DNA of 64,000 nt from Arenicola marina (lineage: Eukaryota > Annelida > Polychaeta > Arenicolidae). Below the pieces are notes generated by a model. That model was not told the origin of the DNA. It saw nothing but the letters and a program-made list of their open reading frames with translations, and did no database searches. How positions within the stretch are numbered: position 1 is the stretch's first letter; every line of letters begins with the position of its first letter. Shown piece by piece: positions 34,319 through 46,885 of this stretch. The stretch lies in NCBI GenBank assembly GCA_964019135.1, contig OZ025252.1, positions 8,138,823 through 8,202,822 of the forward strand, written 5' to 3'. The translations under genes were made by a program, and so were the position numbers.

Positions 34319-37215
34319 AAGGACGGTGCTGGGCGAGAGAGGTCATTAAGGACTGGGCGTGGTGAGGTTCATTAAGGACTGAGCGTGGTGAGGTCATTAA
34401 GGACTGGGCGTGGTGAGGTCATTAAGGACTGAGCGTGGTGAGGTTTATTAAGGACTGGGCGTGGTGAGGTCATTAAGGACTGAGCGTGGTGAGGTCATTA
34501 AGGACTGAGCGTGGTGAGGTCATTAAGGACTGGGCGTGGTGAGGTCATTAAGGACTGGGCGTGGTGAGGTCATTAAGAACTGGGCGTGGTGAGGTCATTA
34601 AGGACTGGGCGTGGTGAGGTTCATCAAGGACTGGGCGTGGTGAGGTTCAGCAAGGACTGGGCGTGGTGAGGTCATAAAGGACTGAGCGTGGTGAGGTCAT
34701 TAAGGACTGAGCGTGGTGAGGTTCATAAGGGACTGAGCGTGGTGAGTTAATTAAGGACTGAGCGTGGTGAGGTCATTAAGGACTGAGCGTGGTGAGGTCA
34801 TTAAGGACTGGGCGTGGTGAGGTCATTAAGGACTGGGCGTGGTGAGGTCATTAAGAACTGGGCGTGGTGAGGTCATTAAGGACTGGGCGTGGTGAGGTTC
34901 ATCAAGGACTGGGCGTGGTGAGGTTCAGCAAGGACTGGGCGTGGTGAGGTCATAAAGGACTGAGCGTGGTGAGGTCATTAAGGACTGAGCGTGGTGAGGT
35001 TCATAAGGGACTGAGCGTGGTGAGTTAATTAAGGACTGAGCGTGGTCAGGTCATTAAGGACTGAGCGTGGGGAGGTCATTAAGGACTGGGCGTGGTGAGG
35101 TTCATCAAGGACTGGGCGTGGTGAGGTTCATCAAGGACTGGGCGTGGTGAGGTTCAGCAAGGACTAGGCGTGGTGAGGTCATAAAGGACTGAGCGTGGTG
35201 AGGTCATTAAGGACTGAGCGTGGTGAGGTCATCAAGGACTGGGCGTGGTGAGATTCATCAAGGACTGGGCGTGGTGAGGTTCAGCAAGGACTGGGCGTGG
35301 TGAGGTCATAAAGGACTGAGCGTGGTGAGGTCATTAAGGACTGAGCGTGGTGAGGTCATCAAGGACTGGGCGTGGTGAGATTCATCAAGGACTGGGCGTG
35401 GTGAGGTTCATCAAGGACTGGGCGTGGTGAGGTTCATCAAGGACTGGGCGTGGTGAGGTTCAGCAAGGACTGGGCGTGGTGAGGTCATAAAGGACTGAGC
35501 GTGGTGAGGTCATTAAGGACTGAGCGTGGTGAGGTCATCAAGGACTGGGCGTGGTGAGATTCATCAAGGACTGGGCGTGGTGAGGTTCAGCAAGGACTGG
35601 GCGTGGTGAGGTCATAAAGGACAGAGCGTGGTGAGGTCATTAAGGACTGAGCGTGGTCAGGTCATTAAGGACTGAGCGTGGGGAGGTCATTAAGGACTGG
35701 GCGTGGTGAGGTTCATCAAGGACTGGGCGTGGTGAGGTTCATCAAGGACTGGGCGTGGTGAGGTTCAGCAAGGACTGGGCGTGGTGAGGTCATAAAGGAC
35801 TGAGCGTGGTGAGGTCATTAAGGACTGAGCGTGGTGAGGTCATCAAGGACTGGGCGTGGTGAGATTCATCAAGGACTGGGCGTGGTGAGGTTCAGCAAGG
35901 ACTGGGCGTGGTGAGGTCATAAAGGACTGAGCGTGGTGAGGTCATTAAGGACTGAGCGTGGTGAGGTCATCAAGGACTGGGCGTGGTGAGATTCATCAAG
36001 GACTGGGCGTGGTGAGGTTCATCAAGGACTGGGCGTGGTGAGGTTCATCAAGGACTGGGCGTGGTGAGGTTCAGCAAGGACTGGGCGTGGTGAGGTCATA
36101 AAGGACTGAGCGTGGTGAGGTCATTAAGGACTGAGCGTGGTGAGGTCATCAAGGACTGGGCGTGGTGAGATTCATCAAGGACTGGGCGTGGTGAGGTTCA
36201 GCAAGGACTAGGCGTGGTGAGGTCATAAAGGACAGAGCGTGGTGAGGTCATTAAGGACTGAGCGTGGTGAGGTTCATAAGGGACTGAGCGTGGTGAGTTA
36301 ATTAAGGACTGAGCGTGGTGAGGTCATTAAGGACTGAGCGTGGTCAGGTCATTAAGGACTGAGCGTGGGGAGGTCATTAAGGACTGAGCGTGGTGAGGTC
36401 ATTAAGGACTGGGCGTGGTGAGGTTCATTAAGGACTGGGCGTGGTGAGGTCATCAAGGACTGGGCGTGGTGAGGTTAATCAAGGACTGGGCGTGGTGAGG
36501 TTCATTAAGGACTGGGCGTGGTGAGGTCATTAAGGACTGAGCGTGGTGAGGTCATTAAGGACTGAGCGTGGTGAGGTTCATAAGGGACTGAGCGTGGTGA
36601 GTTAATTAAGGACTGAGCGTGGTCAGGTCATTAAGGACTGAGCGTGGGGAGGTCATTAAGGACTGAGCGTGGTGAGGTCATTAAGGACTGGGCGTGGTGA
36701 GGTTCATTAAGGACTGGGCGTGGTGAGGTCATCAAGGACTGGGCGTGGTGAGGTTCATTAAGGACTGGGCGTGGTGAGGTCATAAAGGACTGAGCGTGGT
36801 GAGGTCATTAAGGACTGAGCGTGGTGAGGTTCATAAGGAACTGAGCGTGGTGAGTTAATTAAGGACTGAGCGTGGTGAGTTAATTAAGGACTGAGCGTGG
36901 TCAGGTCATTAAGGACTGAGCGTGGTCAGGTCATTAAGGACTGAGCGTGGGGAGGTCATTAAGGACTGAGCGTGGTGAGGTCATTAAGGACGGCGTGGTG
37001 AGGTTCATTAAGGACTGGGCGTTGTGAGGTCATCAAGGACTGGGCGTGGTGAGGTCATCAAGGACTGGGCGTGGTGAGGTTCATTAAGGACTGGGCGTGG
37101 TGAGGTCATCAAGGACTGGGCGTGGTGAGGTTAATCAAGGACTGAGCGTGGGGAGGTCATAAAGGACTGGGCGTAGTGAGGTTCATTAAGGACTGAGCGT
37201 GGTGAGGTCGTTGAA
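34319..37215. repeat. 25-26-bp minisatellite (~115 units) with KLF-like and AGGTCA motifs
   Basis: The unit is AAGGACTG(G/A)GCGTGGTGAG plus GTCATT or GTTCATC. Many units contain GGGCGTGG (KLF/Sp-like) and AGGTCA (nuclear-receptor half-site). Longer blocks are duplicated, for example the variant GGACAGAGCGTGG about 611 bp apart (35620 and 36231). Stops occur in all frames. Confidence 0.95.
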
Positions 37216-37287
37216 GCTTGGGGGTGGCAGGAGTGTGAATGAGTTCTCCGGGACTGGTCGTATGATAATTACCCTGCTCTCTGTCAG

Positions 37288-37350
37288 CCCATTCCGCAAT
37301 TTGTTACCTCCACCCTGGAGGTGATGTCGCCTGACGAGTTATATAGAAGG
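37288..37350 (+). CDS. Possible 63-bp exon, unrecognised
   Basis: An acceptor-like CTCTCTGTCAG ends at 37287. The next 63 bp are open (PIPQFVTSTLEVMSPDELYR R) and end before GTAATC at 37351, a weak donor. The length is a multiple of three. I recognise no family and see no neighbouring exon, so this may be chance. Confidence 0.15.
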
Positions 37351-38033
37351 GTAATCTGGCACATTCATCAAGCACAAAGCACTGTGAGCCTCGGCCGAGC
37401 GTCGTCCAGGGTCGGCCATACCCCCTCCCGACCCATTCCCACCTGGCCTGCCGCCATGGATTGTCAGTCGGTGCCGGGCGGGTCGCAATGTAGGACCCCT
37501 TACTCGTGCGAGACATCAAACAGAAGCGGTTGCTTCTCTGATACCCCAAGTCAACGCCCCAACCGGTCGTCTGCTAGACCCTCGCCCTGCTTTTTCCCAC
37601 ACTGACATGGCTTCAATCATAATTAATAATAGATTTCATTGTTGTTACCCCCGACGTAAATAATTTCGTTATTTTCATCTGTATAATAGTTATGTCTGTT
37701 CGAGTTTGATGTCGCTGTTATGACACAACGGCGGCCAAACAGCATGAGCAGTAAATTATCACATCCCGGTTCTCCGACCGAACATAATAGTCGCATGATC
37801 TGGCATTATCCGTGGGACAAGCGACCCCTACACAGAGACAGTGTGTCCATATGGGCGTTTATTAATGGCCCTGTTTTGTTGTATGTGGGTCACACAATAT
37901 GCCGTCACGTACTGGACGGAACAACGGGTGAGGGCAGGTGATGATTAAACGGGGTGGGCTGACATATAGGTCATTTGTCAATAAACAAGACGTTAAACTC
38001 ACATACAATGGTTTGAACTGAACCGAAACACAA
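37351..38033. other. Unassigned spacer
   Basis: Non-repetitive sequence with short open frames (37321-37605, 37720-37941) that resemble nothing known to me. Confidence 0.4.
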
Positions 38034-38221
38034 TAGACCGATCCAGGCTGTCAATCATTCATTGACGTCAGTGTGGCTTTTATCCAATCACGTGGCCAAA
38101 AAAACCTCTTCCCCGTGCGATAAACAAGTCCGACAAATAAATCCGACAAATTTCTTACTCACGATTATGGAAAAGGACTCAATCGTGGGCGGGGCTTAGT
38201 GTCGGAGTATGGATCGGTCTA
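38034..38221. mobile_element. TA-flanked MITE family (GACCGATCC ends), copy 2
   Basis: TA-GACCGATCC ... GGATCGGTC-TA gives perfect 9-bp termini and a TA duplication (38034-38035 and 38220-38221). The 184-bp element shares its interior with copies at 18558 and 38260 but is internally deleted. Confidence 0.8.
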
Positions 38222-38257
38222 AGGTTTGCACTAGAATCTCGCATGAAGCTCGATGAA

Positions 38258-38505
38258 TAGACCGATCCATACTCAGACACTAAGCCCCGCCCACGCTTGA
38301 GTTATTTTCCCTATTAATTGTGAGTATGCCATTGACAATCAAAGCTGAGAAGTACTCATCTCTGAAACTGACAACGAAGTGACATGCTGCTTTCTTTGTC
38401 CGACTTGGTTGTCCGAGCTAACGCACATGGAAGACCTTTTTCACCACATGATTGGATAAAAGCAACAGTGATGTCAGTAACCGACTGACTGCCTGGGTCG
38501 GTCTA
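38258..38505. mobile_element. TA-flanked MITE family, copy 3 (opposite orientation)
   Basis: TA-GACCGATCC ... GGGTCGGTC-TA, 244 bp. Its interior is the reverse complement of copy 1 (CACTAAGCCCCGCCCACGC at the left, TTTTTCACCACATGATTGG at the right). It lies 40 bp from copy 2, so the pair forms an inverted repeat. Confidence 0.8.
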
Positions 38506-38526
38506 CTGTTCCTAGTCGGTCAGATT

Positions 38527-38762
38527 GGTTGGTTGTATATTCAGGACGCGTTAACCACGTGTGGTCATATCACGTCAATGGGGGAGTGGAGCCATGTCCC
38601 CGGGGTAACCCCCTACTCTTTGCGAAAGAGGACATGAGATCTTTATCCTCCACATCCTACAGACATGCGGCGCGAACCACTGATCCACGTGCAGTTAGGC
38701 TCTCAGGTGGCCAACGCACTCAAGGCGAGCGCTTTAACCCACTGAGCTATCGGGGCGGCCCC
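38527..38762 (-). mobile_element. SINE family A, near-complete minus-strand copy
   Basis: It reads from the 3' end (GGTTGGTTGTATATTCAGGA) through CATGTCCCCGGGGTAACCCC to the tRNA-like head (TTTAACCCACTGAGCTATCG) next to GGCGGCC. Small internal deletions are present relative to the copy at 41415. Confidence 0.8.
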
Positions 38763-39180
38763 CCTACCCCCGTCAGAAGGATTTGCCTTTCCGCAATGTG
38801 AGGGCCTTATTGGGATGGCATAAACAAGCGTCATTAACTATGGATGGCCGCCCAGTGCTCCTCTCCTGGGTAACCCGAGGTCATATGCCATACTGTAAGG
38901 CAGATAAAGCATGTTAGACGCTGTTGACATTATTAGATGAAAGGGTTTGAGGGCCAGTTGGGGGCGGGGGAGAACGGTCACGTGACCGATGATGAGCTAA
39001 GTGCAGGTGGATTGTCCTCGGTGTTGTCGCGTCCACTGAGGCTGGCTAGCTGGCTTTGTCTGTCCCGATGGTGAGCCAGCGCCGCTTTGCTGCTGGACCT
39101 CACGGTGACGTGTTTACAGGTAAACGGGTGGGCAGTGCATGCCTAGAGATAGGACAAAAGGGTGGGAGGGCGAAAGCTCT
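38763..39180. other. Unassigned spacer
   Basis: Non-repetitive. An open frame beginning at 39056 runs into the following 21-bp array and is probably fortuitous. Confidence 0.4.
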
Positions 39181-40325
39181 GAAATCTATGGTCAGAGATC
39201 GCCTATCAATGACCAGTGATCACCTGTCTATGGCCAGTGATCTTCTGTCAATGATCAGTGATCGTCTGTCCATGGTCAGTGATCGTCTGGCTATCGTCAG
39301 TGATCGTCTGTCAATGGTCAGTAAACGTTTGTCAATGGTCAGTAAACGTTTGTCAATGGCCAGTGATCTTCTGTCAATGATCAGTGATCGTCTGTCCATG
39401 GTCAGTGATCGTCTGGCTATCGTCAGTGATCGTCTGTCAATGGTCAGTAAACGTTTGTCAATGGTCAGTAAACGTCTGTCAATGGCCAGTGATCACCTGT
39501 CTATGGCCAGTGATCATCTGTCAATGTTCAGTGATAGTCTGTCGATGGTCAGTGATCGTTTGGCTATCGTCAGTGATCGTCTGGCTATGGTCAGTAAACG
39601 TCTGTCAATTGTCGGGCATCGTATGTCAATGGTCAGTGATCAGTGATCGCCTGTCCATGGTCAGTGATCGTCTGTCAATGGTCAGTGGTCGTCTGTCAAT
39701 GGTCAGCAATCGTCTGTCAATGGTCAGTGATCGTCTGTCAATGGTCAGTGATCAGTGATCGCCTGTCCATGGTCAGTGATCGTCTGTCAATGGTCAGTGG
39801 TCGTCTGTCAATGGTCAGTGATCGTCTGTCAATGGTCAGTGATCGTCTGTCAATGGTCAGTGATAGTCTGTCAATGGTCAGTGATCAGTGATCGCCTGTC
39901 CATGGTCAGTGATCGTCTGTCAATGGTCAGTGATCGTCTGTCAATGGTCAGTGATCGTCTGTCAATGGTCAGTGATCGTCTGTCAATGGTCAGTGATCGT
40001 CTGTCAATGGTCAGTGATCAGTGATCGCCTGTCCATGGTCAGTGATCGTCTGTCAATGGTCAGTGGTCGTCTGTCAATGGTCAGTGATCGCCTGTCAATG
40101 GTCAGTGATCGCCTGTCAATGGTCAGTGATCAGTGATCGCCTGTCCATGGTCAGTGATCGTCTGTCAATGGTCAGTGATCGTCTGTCAATGGTCAGTGAT
40201 CGTCTGTCAATGGTCAGTGATCGTCTGTCAATGGTCAGTGATCGTCTGTCAATGGTCAGTGATCGTCTGTCAATGGTCAGTGATCGTCTGTCCATGGTCA
40301 GTGATCGTCCGTCAATGGTCAGTGG
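39181..40325. repeat. 21-bp minisatellite (~54 units)
   Basis: The unit is CAGTGATCGTCTGTCAATGG plus T. A 7-bp insertion (CAGTGAT repeated, giving GATCAGTGATCGCC) recurs at 39641, 39753, 39886, 40019 and 40131, marking blocks of 112 or 133 bp. Open frames reflect the 21-bp period. Confidence 0.95.
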
Positions 40326-40490
40326 TATATAACAGGCGGTATGTGGCAATCAGTATGTGGCAGGTGGCATGTGACAGGCGGTATATGGCAGGCGATGTGT
40401 GGCATATGGTATGTGGCCAGCGGTATATGACAGGCGGTATATGGCAGGCGGTGTGTGGCATATGGTATATGGCCGGCAGTGGTCGTGCGG
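40326..40490. repeat. Degenerate GGTATATGGCAGGC repeat
   Basis: Short units such as GGCGGTATATGGCAGGC and GTGTGGCATATGGTAT recur directly after the 21-bp array, with a larger unit of roughly 66 bp. Confidence 0.7.
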
Positions 40491-41414
40491 TGGTCACGAG
40501 GTGCAGCTGATGACAGGTAAAAGAAGGGGGCTTCTCATTGATTGCTTGGCGAGCCCCGCCCAGTGGATGACGGGGGGGGGGGGGGGTGAAGGAGGGCGTG
40601 GGGCCGAGAGGGCGGTGCTGTGGCTAATCTACCTGGGTGATTGACGTCGAGTTAAGCGCTGTGCGGCCGTAGGGGGAGGCCACTGGAGGAGGCGTGGTGA
40701 GCCCAGTGAGCTGTAGTGGAGAGAGATTATCGGCCAGTCTGGGAGAGGGATACATTACGGAAGGGTTCCGGGCTCGGCGCCATGTTTTATGAGGTCATGC
40801 GGGTTGTTTTCATGAGCGGCTGGAGGCCAAGGGCTGAGGCCTCTCTGTGACAGTGACCGCATCACTGACGCATTGACACCGTCCTCGGGTAGTGATACCA
40901 CATGTAAAGGGAGGTGACATCCACGTGGATTCCCGTCGCGAGGTATGTAGCACACACAACCTCCACGGCAAGCCCACTTCAGTATATGTGACAATGTGTT
41001 GGTAAACTATATACTCACTTAACACACGTTTTGTTACTCGCTACTTGCGTTCCCAATCGTTTGTCGCAGTTGCTATAGCCACCATCAAACGATGTGAGTT
41101 TCCGCGTTGAGTCAATTCGTTTGTCGACCAACCATGTGCCATCGTTTCCCAGGTGACCGTGGCAACGCGAAATCCAGCGAGCGTGTTGGTTCGATTGCCA
41201 TGGCAACCATTGCGCATCGTCGGTCAATTTGGTGAGGAGGTGGGGGGAGATGGACGCATGGCATTGCATTGCTCACTTTCACCCGCCTACGCCGGTCGTA
41301 CAAGGCCAGTCAGTCAGTTCTGGGAACAATAGTGTTGATGATAGCTGGTTCAATTTGCTAGAAGCTGTGCATGTGATGCTCATCTACCTGAGTTAGATAT
41401 CGTGTGCCCGGTGT
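40491..41414. other. Unassigned spacer
   Basis: It holds a 14-G run near 40571. No repeat array or gene is recognised in the rest. Confidence 0.45.
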
Positions 41415-41668
41415 CCGCAAACAGCTCAGTGGGCTAGAGCGCTCGCATTGAGTGCTCTGGTCACCTGAGAGCCTAACGGCACGTGGGTCGGTGGTTCGAG
41501 CCCTGCTGTGGCCATGTCTCTGTGGTCGCAGGATAAAGATCCCATGTCTTTCTTCGTAAAGAGTAGGGGGTTACCCCCGGGGACATGGCTCCACTCTCCC
41601 TTCCTTCTCCCATTGACGCGATATGACCAAAAGTGGTTAAAGCGTCCTGAATAACCAACCAACCAACC
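41415..41668 (+). mobile_element. SINE family A, best full-length copy
   Basis: The tRNA-like head (CAGCTCAGTGGGCTAGAGCG; B box GGTTCGAGCCC) is followed by AAGATCCCATGTCTTTCTTC, GTAGGGGGTTACCCCCGGGG and the 3' end GTGGTTAAAGCGTCCTGAAT plus a CCAA-type tail. Boxes A and B are consistent with an internal Pol III promoter. The central AAGATCCC ... AGTAGGG...TTACCCC segment resembles a conserved SINE body domain found in several animal groups; that is recollection, not checked. Confidence 0.85.
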
Positions 41669-41811
41669 CGGTGTCCGCAATGCATTATGTCCCCTGGCTG
41701 GCCTGACTGTACTGCTGAGACTGTCTATCTCCAAGGTCATTGAAGCGATATCACATGGCAAATATCTAAGGCTGATTGGGTGAATCATATACTCCGACCA
41801 GTACGTGAGTA

Positions 41812-43735
41812 CGGTGTCTGGGTGGAGGTGGGTGGGATGTCTGAGTGGAGGTGGGTGGGATGTCGGGGTGGAGGTGGGTGGGATGTCGGGGTGGAGGTGG
41901 GTGGGATGTCGGGGTGGAGGTGGGTGGGATGTCGGGGTGGAGGTGGGTGGGATGTCGGGGTGGAGGTGGGTCGGATGTCTGGGTGGAGGTGGGTGGGATG
42001 TCTGGGTGGAGGTGGGGGGGATGTCTGAGTGGAGGTGGGTGGGATGTCTGAGTGGAGGTGGGTGGGATGTCTGGGTGGAGGTGGGTGGGATGTCTGAGTG
42101 GAGGTGGGAAAGGTGTCTGGGTGGAGGTGGGTGGGATGTCTAGGTGGAGGTGGGTATGATGTCGGGGTGGAGGTGGGTATGATGTCTGGGTGGAGGTGGG
42201 TATGATGTCGGGGTGGAGGTGAGTGGGATGTCTGGGTGGAGCTGTGAAAGGTGTCTGGGTGGAGGTAGGTGGGATGTCTGGGTGGAGGGGGGTGGGATGT
42301 CAGGATGGAGGTGGGTGGGATGTCTGAGTGGAGGTGGGTGGGATGTCTGGGTGGAGGTGGGAAAGGTGTCTGGGTGGAGGTGGGTGGGATGTCTAGGTGG
42401 AGGTGGGTATGATGTCGGGGTGGAGGTGAGTGGGATGTCTGGGTGGAGCTGGGAAAGGTGTCTGGGTGGAGGTAGGTGGGATGTCTGGGTGGAGGGGGGT
42501 GGGATGTCAGGATGGAGGTGGGTGGGATGTCTGAGTGGAGGTGGATGGGATGTCTGGGTGGAGGTGGGAAAGGTGTCTGGGTGGAGGTGGGTGGGATGTC
42601 TAGGTGGAGGTGGGTATGATGTCGGGGTGGAGGTGAGTGGGATGTCTGGGTGGAGCTGGGAAAGGTGTCTGGGTGGAGGTAGGTGGGATGTCTGGGTGGA
42701 GGGGGGTGGGATGTCAGGATGGAGGTGGGTGGGATGTCTGGGTGGAGGTGGGGGGATGTCTGCGTGGAGGTGAGTGGGATGTCTGGGTGGAGGTGGGTGG
42801 GATGTCAGGGTGGAGGCGGGTGGCTTGTCAGGGTGGAGGTGGGTGGCATGTCGGGGTGGAGGTGGCTGGGATGTCTGGGTGGAGGTGGGTGGGATGTCTG
42901 AGTGGAGGTGGGTGGGATGTCAGGGTGGAGCTGGATGGGATGTCAGGGTGGAGGTGGGTGGCATGTCTGAGTGGAGGTGGGTGGGATGTCAGGGTGGAGC
43001 TGGGTGGGATGTCAGGGTGGAGGTGGGTGGGATGTATGGGTGGAGGTGGGTGGGATGTATGGGTGGAGGTGGGTGGGATGTCTGAGTGGAGGTGGGTGGG
43101 ATGTCAGGGTGGAGGTGGGTGGGATGTCTGAGTGGAGGTGGGTGGAATGTCTGGGTGGAGGTGGGTGGGATGTATGGGTGGAGGTGGGTAGGATGTCTGG
43201 GTGGAGGTGGGTGGCATGTCGGGGTATTGGTGGGTGGGATGTCGGGGTGGAGGTGGGTGGCATGTCGGGGTGGAGGTGGCTGGGATGTCTGGGTGGAGGT
43301 GGGTGGGATGTCTGAGTGGAGGTGGGTGGGATGTCAGGGTGGAGCTGGGTGGGATGTCAGGGTGGAGGTGGGTGGCATGTCGGGGTATTGGTGGGTGGGA
43401 TGTCGGGGAGGAGGTGGGTGGGATATCAGGGTGGAGGTGGGTGGAGGTGGGTGGAGGTGGGTGGGATGTCAGGGTGGAGGTGGGTGGGATATCATGGTGG
43501 AGGTGGGTACGGTCTCTGGGTGGAGGTGGGTGGGATGTCTGCGTGGAGGTGGGTAGGGCCTCTGGGTGGACGTGAGTAGGGTGTCTGGGTGGAGGTGAGT
43601 AGGATGTCTGGGTGGAGGTGGGTGAGATGTCTGGGTGGAGATGGGTGAGATGTCTGGGTGGAGTTGGGAGGGTTGTCTGGGTGGAGCTGGGAAGGGTGCC
43701 TGGGCGGCGGTGGTGGGTAAGCTCTGTGGATAGCC
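41812..43735. repeat. 23-bp G-rich minisatellite (~83 units)
   Basis: The unit is GGGTGGAGGTGGGTGGGATG plus TCT/TCG/TCA. Multiple GGG tracts per unit on the + strand make it quadruplex-prone. A block with GGAGCTGGGAAAGGTGTC is repeated (42446 and 42653). Open frames arise from the lack of stops in the unit. Confidence 0.95.
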
Positions 43736-44618
43736 TTTATAAGTCCATAAAGAAGCTCCTCGCACAAATTCTCTAGTTACATCATCTAAAGTACCATAGT
43801 TGACTTCAAGAAAGACGAGATCTTGGTTTATAACGTCGTGCAAAAGTGCCCTGAATGGATCATGAGATCTCTTTTTTTTTCAGATAAAGTCAATCTCATT
43901 ACCTTTAATAAATAATATTCAAACTAATTGTATGCGTGATTAAAAGCAATGCAACACGAGCCGTTTTGCCATCCACCCGCCCTTCAGTCAATAAGATATG
44001 ATAGACGTGGGCGATCACAGATAATGTGGTTTTGCTAAAGCGATACATTGGGACAATTACACCCTCCTTCTCTTGTTTCTGACACCAAAGCTTCTTCCTT
44101 ATTAGCGTCCTTGACCCACAACCGTCGACAACTGGCCGGTAAGACGAAGCGCCACCTAGCGATTGAATGGGCTGGGAATGAATCATTGTCCAAGACTGAC
44201 GAAGCATTCCCTTTCTTTAACGGTATTGTGACAGGGTGGTGGGGAGGGGTACCCCAAACACCCTTTCTCCAAACAGTAATTACTGTTGCCGACAAACGAC
44301 GTGGATGTATATGGATGTGTGAAAGGTCTGGCATTAAGGGAACCATTTATGAATTGTTCTTACGGTATTATATAGAGTACAATGTTCCTGTCAGGTTTTA
44401 GGCGTAAATTTTTGCTTTAATCAATGTGTTCATTGTCAAAATGGCCCCATCCCACTCATGATTGTGTGCATTAATATGGCTTAAAAAAGCGATTCATCCA
44501 TCAGTCGTCCATGTTTAATACGTTGGTTCTGTGGATCACCGGAGTGCATGGTGTGGAGTGGTGACACAGGGACACTTAGCATCGCTGAGAGATGGGCTCC
44601 CGTGACGTCACAACGAGC
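43736..44618. other. Unassigned spacer
   Basis: Frames at 43905-44207 (minus) and 44048-44401 (plus) overlap and resemble no family I know. A GCGCCACCTAGCG-type motif occurs at 44149. No gene is supported. Confidence 0.4.
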
Positions 44619-45010
44619 GGGTGGGAGCGCGGGTGGAAGGGTGGGAGAGTGGGTGGGTGAGGGGATGGAAGGGTGGGTGGGAGAGTTTGTGGGAGAGTGG
44701 GTGGGAGAGTGGGTGAAAGGGTGGGTGAGAGGGTGGAAGGGTGGGTGAGAGGGTGGAAGGGTGGGAGAGTGAGTGGAATGGTGGGTGAGAGGGCGGAAGG
44801 GTGGGTGAAAGGGTGAGTGGGTGGGTGAGGGTGGGTGAGTGGTTAGGTGAGAGGGTGGAACGGTAAGTGACTGGTTTGGTGAGAGGGTGGAAGGGTGGGT
44901 GAGTGGTTAGGTGAGAGGGTGGAAGGGTGGGTGAGTGGGTGGGTGAGAGGTTCGGAGGGTGTGTTAGTGAGAGGGTGAGAGGGTCGAAGGGTGGGTTAGT
45001 GGGTGGGTGG
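44619..45010. repeat. Degenerate G-rich repeat (GAGAGGGTGGAAGGGTGGGT)
   Basis: Units of roughly 20-24 bp, variable (GGTGAGTGGTTAGGTGAGAG, GTGGGAGAGTGGGTGG). The strand is purine-rich. Confidence 0.85.
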
Positions 45011-46885
45011 TCGGCTCGAGGGGAATACGTAATGTTGTGGGTGGAGCGCTGTTGGGAGGGGCGTGGTCTAAGAGAGTTCTCTACCTCCAGCGGGTTGGGT
45101 GCAGGGGTGAGGGGGGAAGACGGACGAGAGATGTGGTACATAAACGGGAAAAGCGGGGGTAAAATACAACGCGACAAACTAATTGAGACAGTCTGAGGTG
45201 TGGTTGTCATGGGGACAGGGTGTGGTTTCCAGATGTTAGGGGTAGGAGGGAGGGAGGGTGGGGGTGGGGGTCACATATCAAGGTCGCACTAACACCACGT
45301 GACCGCCGCCACCAGTTTGAAAAGTAAGAGCCCCCCCCCCCACCCCTCATTTATCATTGCCGAAGCCGGATATGACGTGTCGCGGCCTTGGGAGTGGGAA
45401 GCTAGAGGGCCAAGGTCACTTGTCAACCAATCAAGGTGACGCGAGACTGCGACGAGAGCTCGGCAAGCGGAAGGCGGGTGCGTTCGATGTCCTTCCGAAG
45501 GCTAATCCATCTCCACCAGCCTGTTCCAGCCGCGGTCCCTTGGGGGAGGGACCCCTCGCCGCGTCCAATCAGAGGGCCTCTTAGCCGTGTACACTCGCAG
45601 CTAGTGTCTAGATGTTTGTCAAGGCCGCCGTTCGACGTTTCCTCACTGACACATTAATGGCGTTAATAAACCGTTCCAGGAGAAAATTCTAACTTGTCCG
45701 TGTTTCGGGTGACTCCAGCTCGCTCTGGCCTGCATAGTCGTCGTACACAGAGCATGTAAAAGGCGAGTACGGACTTATTATAGCTGCATAATTTTTAACG
45801 GTTTATCATCAACGGTTAACAAGGTGTTTTCTGCCATTTTTTTTACAAAAAAACCCCACCCCACCCCTCTAACACCACTGCCCTCCTTGTGTATTGGCCG
45901 TAATTCTTTTCTTTTCTCTGTTTGCTTTGGATTCTGTCTGCTTCAGAATTAAAACAATGGATGCCATGAGGCGTCAGTTCTCCCTCGTGGTTTGTTGATG
46001 CCATTCAGATGGCGGCGTCGTTATTGTGGCGGTCTGTCAACAATCTAATTCAGGAATATATATTCACAGAATACATAACTTGTTATCCGATCCGCACCCA
46101 TCATAACTTGTTATAAAGCGATAATATGGGCCGGTATGTGCTTTTCAATGCGAATCTGAGCGGACTCACGTGACCTCGGCCTTGTTGCGTAGCAACCAGG
46201 CATGCCTAACAAGGAGCGCTTCAGAAAGAACTGTTAACTGTTCTACAATGAAATATAAGCTGTGATTTTAGTATACTTTAAGCAAAGTTATCAAACCATC
46301 TATGGAGTTTGTTCTGTGCATAACAACACAATAGCGTCAACTGAACCCAGGGGTGGATCTAGGAATTTGAAAGTGGGGGGCGGAGCGGGGGGTATCACCC
46401 CCCCCCCCATCTCTCTCTGTCCTCTACCCCTCCTCCTCCCGTCCTTCCCCATCTCCCACCACTCCTACAATCACAGTTCTGGGCCGAAAGAAAATAAGCA
46501 CAAAATCGATCTTGCTCGAGGTCTCATCTCAAGTCTCGCCCCAGATCTTGGCCTGCAGATATCACCTGCAACTCTCGCCTCGCAGCGCTCGCCTGGCAGA
46601 TCTCGCCTGGCTCTCTCCGTATTAAGTCTTCAAAGACGGTCATCGAGGCTGTCTTGCGGTGAAGGTCAGTGGTGGAGGCCGCTCGATACCCAGTGCGGCA
46701 GAACGCATTGTGGGCAAGGGCAGCCAGCCAAAGGGCGGCAGCATTATGATGGTGTCCTGGTCAATGCCCCTGGCTAGAGGAGGGTAAGGGGGTGGGGAGG
46801 GTTATGGGGGGAGGGTGATGGGGGGCAGCGGTATTACCTGGTGTTGTTGTCACCCGGTACATGCGTAAAACATGACGTCCGGACA
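45011..46885. other. Unassigned spacer with a hAT-like end and TCTCGCC-rich stretch
   Basis: CAGGGGTGGATCTAGGAATT at about 46349 looks like the end of the CAGGGG element family, followed by G and C runs (46373-46408). 46514-46612 holds repeated CTCGCC / TCTCGCC motifs similar to those at 51395-51560. C tract 45330-45345. A frame at 45357-45584 is not recognised. Confidence 0.45.

Noticed and set aside
44048-44401. 117-codon frame considered as a small gene
   Set aside because: An overlapping minus-strand frame is equally open, and no family, signal or splice context supports it.
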